Of a stretch of DNA of 64,000 bases, positions 63,390 to 64,000 are shown in pieces (position 1 is the first letter of the stretch; each line of letters opens with the position of its first letter). The notes below the pieces were generated by a model. The model did no database searches, was not told where the DNA came from, and saw nothing but the letters and a program-made list of their open reading frames with translations. The translations under genes and the position numbers were made by a program. This stretch comes from Bacteroidales bacterium (lineage in GTDB: Bacteria; Bacteroidota; Bacteroidia; Bacteroidales; UBA932). The stretch covers positions 1 through 64,000 of the forward strand of contig JAGAKR010000004.1 in the NCBI GenBank assembly GCA_017625535.1. The letters are read 5' to 3'.

Positions 63390-64000
63390 ATGAAAATGAA
63401 AAAATTAACATACATATTATTCTCAATCGCACTTCTTGCCTTGGCAAGTTGTAACGGTTACCTTGATCGTACATCTAAAACACAGATGAACGATGAGAAC
63501 TTCTGGACCTCTGAGAGTAATCTACGTTATTTTGTAAACTTGGCATATCCAACTTACTTCGTAGGTTACAACTCAGGTTGGGGTACAGCTTACATCCCTG
63601 GTGTTCGTGGTGAGATCAGTGATGATGCTACTAAGACTGGTATGCAGTCAAATCTTCTTACTGCTGTACCTGGTGACAACTGGTACAGGGCTGAGGGTAC
63701 TTACTGGTTGCAGAGAACCGGTGCAGGTCCTTGGAACTTCGGATGGATCCGTAAATGGAACCTTATGATTAACAGACTTGATATGATGAAAGAGAACGGC
63801 GTACTTACTGACGAGGCTTACGGCCACTGGATGGGTGTTGCACGTTTCTTGAGAGCATATGAGTACTACCGTATTGTAATGTCATTCGGTGACGTTCCTT
63901 ATTATGACTTTGTTGTTCCAGCTGAGGATTTTGACAACCAGTACAAATCAAGAGACCCTCGTACTATGGTTATGACCAAAGCTATGGAGGATCTTGACTA
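63390..64000 (+). CDS. SusD/RagB family lipoprotein, pair 3 (3' truncated by window)
   Basis: The ATG at 63390 (or 63396) begins MKMKKLTYILFSIALLAL with lipobox LASC and then NGYLDRTSKT. The visible about 203 residues run open to the window end. FVGYNSGWG, GDNWYRAEGTYWLQR and HWMGVARFLRAYEYYR align directly with the pair 1 SusD, so both the transporter and its lid were duplicated together. It would bind the ligand at the cell surface for the SusC just upstream. Confidence 0.92.
   Translation, partial: MKMKKLTYILFSIALLALASCNGYLDRTSKTQMNDENFWTSESNLRYFVNLAYPTYFVGYNSGWGTAYIPGVRGEISDDATKTGMQSNLLTAVPGDNWYRAEGTYWLQRTGAGPWNFGWIRKWNLMINRLDMMKENGVLTDEAYGHWMGVARFLRAYEYYRIVMSFGDVPYYDFVVPAEDFDNQYKSRDPRTMVMTKAMEDLD

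Overview
The window is chromosomal DNA from a Bacteroidota bacterium, most likely order Bacteroidales. Evidence: three SusC/SusD pairs; genes typical of the phylum (DUF4831, DUF4837, BACON and BspA-type repeats, a glycine-lipid acyltransferase pair); almost no Shine-Dalgarno signals; and many promoters of the Bacteroidales type (-7 box TAnnTTTG, sometimes with TTTG 19 bases upstream). I cannot place it in a genus with confidence. It holds no rRNA, CRISPR array or complete mobile element. Two tRNAs are present (Glu, Leu).

Layout. 1-0.8 kb: tail of a coiled-coil/HTH regulator, then a promoter plus hairpin that may be a small RNA. 0.8-5.2 kb: a very large lipoprotein (BACON repeats, BspA-type leucine-rich repeats, M64 metallopeptidase) overlapped by a tiny lipoprotein ending in the same unusual peptide. 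5.3-11.7 kb: dipeptidase PepD, DUF4831 protein, LpxL-like acyltransferase, POT peptide transporter, GT2 glycosyltransferase. 11.7-18.7 kb: a TolC/adaptor/RND pump operon ending in a small PII-like gene, with a divergent AraC regulator. 18.7-24.2 kb: patatin-barrel protein, flippase, dut, murF. 24.3-29.7 kb: lipoprotein cyclophilin, a 114-base MITE-like inverted repeat, glycine-lipid genes glsA-glsB, rpoN, upp, radC. 29.8-34.5 kb: tRNA-Glu with rpsT, then M23 peptidase-dxr-rseP-DUF4837. 34.6-41.2 kb: ruvX, def, DUF5009 protein, rimM-rpsP, two small envelope proteins, miaB, an OsmC protein and tRNA-Leu.

41.2-45.2 kb is an AT-rich accessory island directly downstream of tRNA-Leu. It contains a predicted abortive-infection gene (AbiJ-like N-terminus, Abi-C/HEPN-like C-terminus), an adjacent RhuM-family gene, the C-terminal relic of a tyrosine recombinase, diverged repeats at both edges, a long hairpin and two operator-like palindromes exactly 40 bases apart. 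This is the best candidate for an unstudied defence module. Housekeeping genes resume at 45.2 kb (GNAT acetyltransferase, M24 aminopeptidase P).

47.2-64 kb is an uptake locus: a periplasmic metallophosphoesterase and three SusC/SusD pairs. The two outer pairs are paralogues in opposite orientation. Their leaders and N-terminal coding regions form an inverted repeat of about 266 bases at roughly 97% identity by eye, bracketing the unrelated middle pair. No glycoside hydrolase is encoded in the visible part, so the ligand is unknown. Several genes (GT2, rpoN, ruvX, the LEA-like lipoprotein and a small island membrane protein) have the -7 box within 3-7 bases of the start codon and are predicted to be leaderless.
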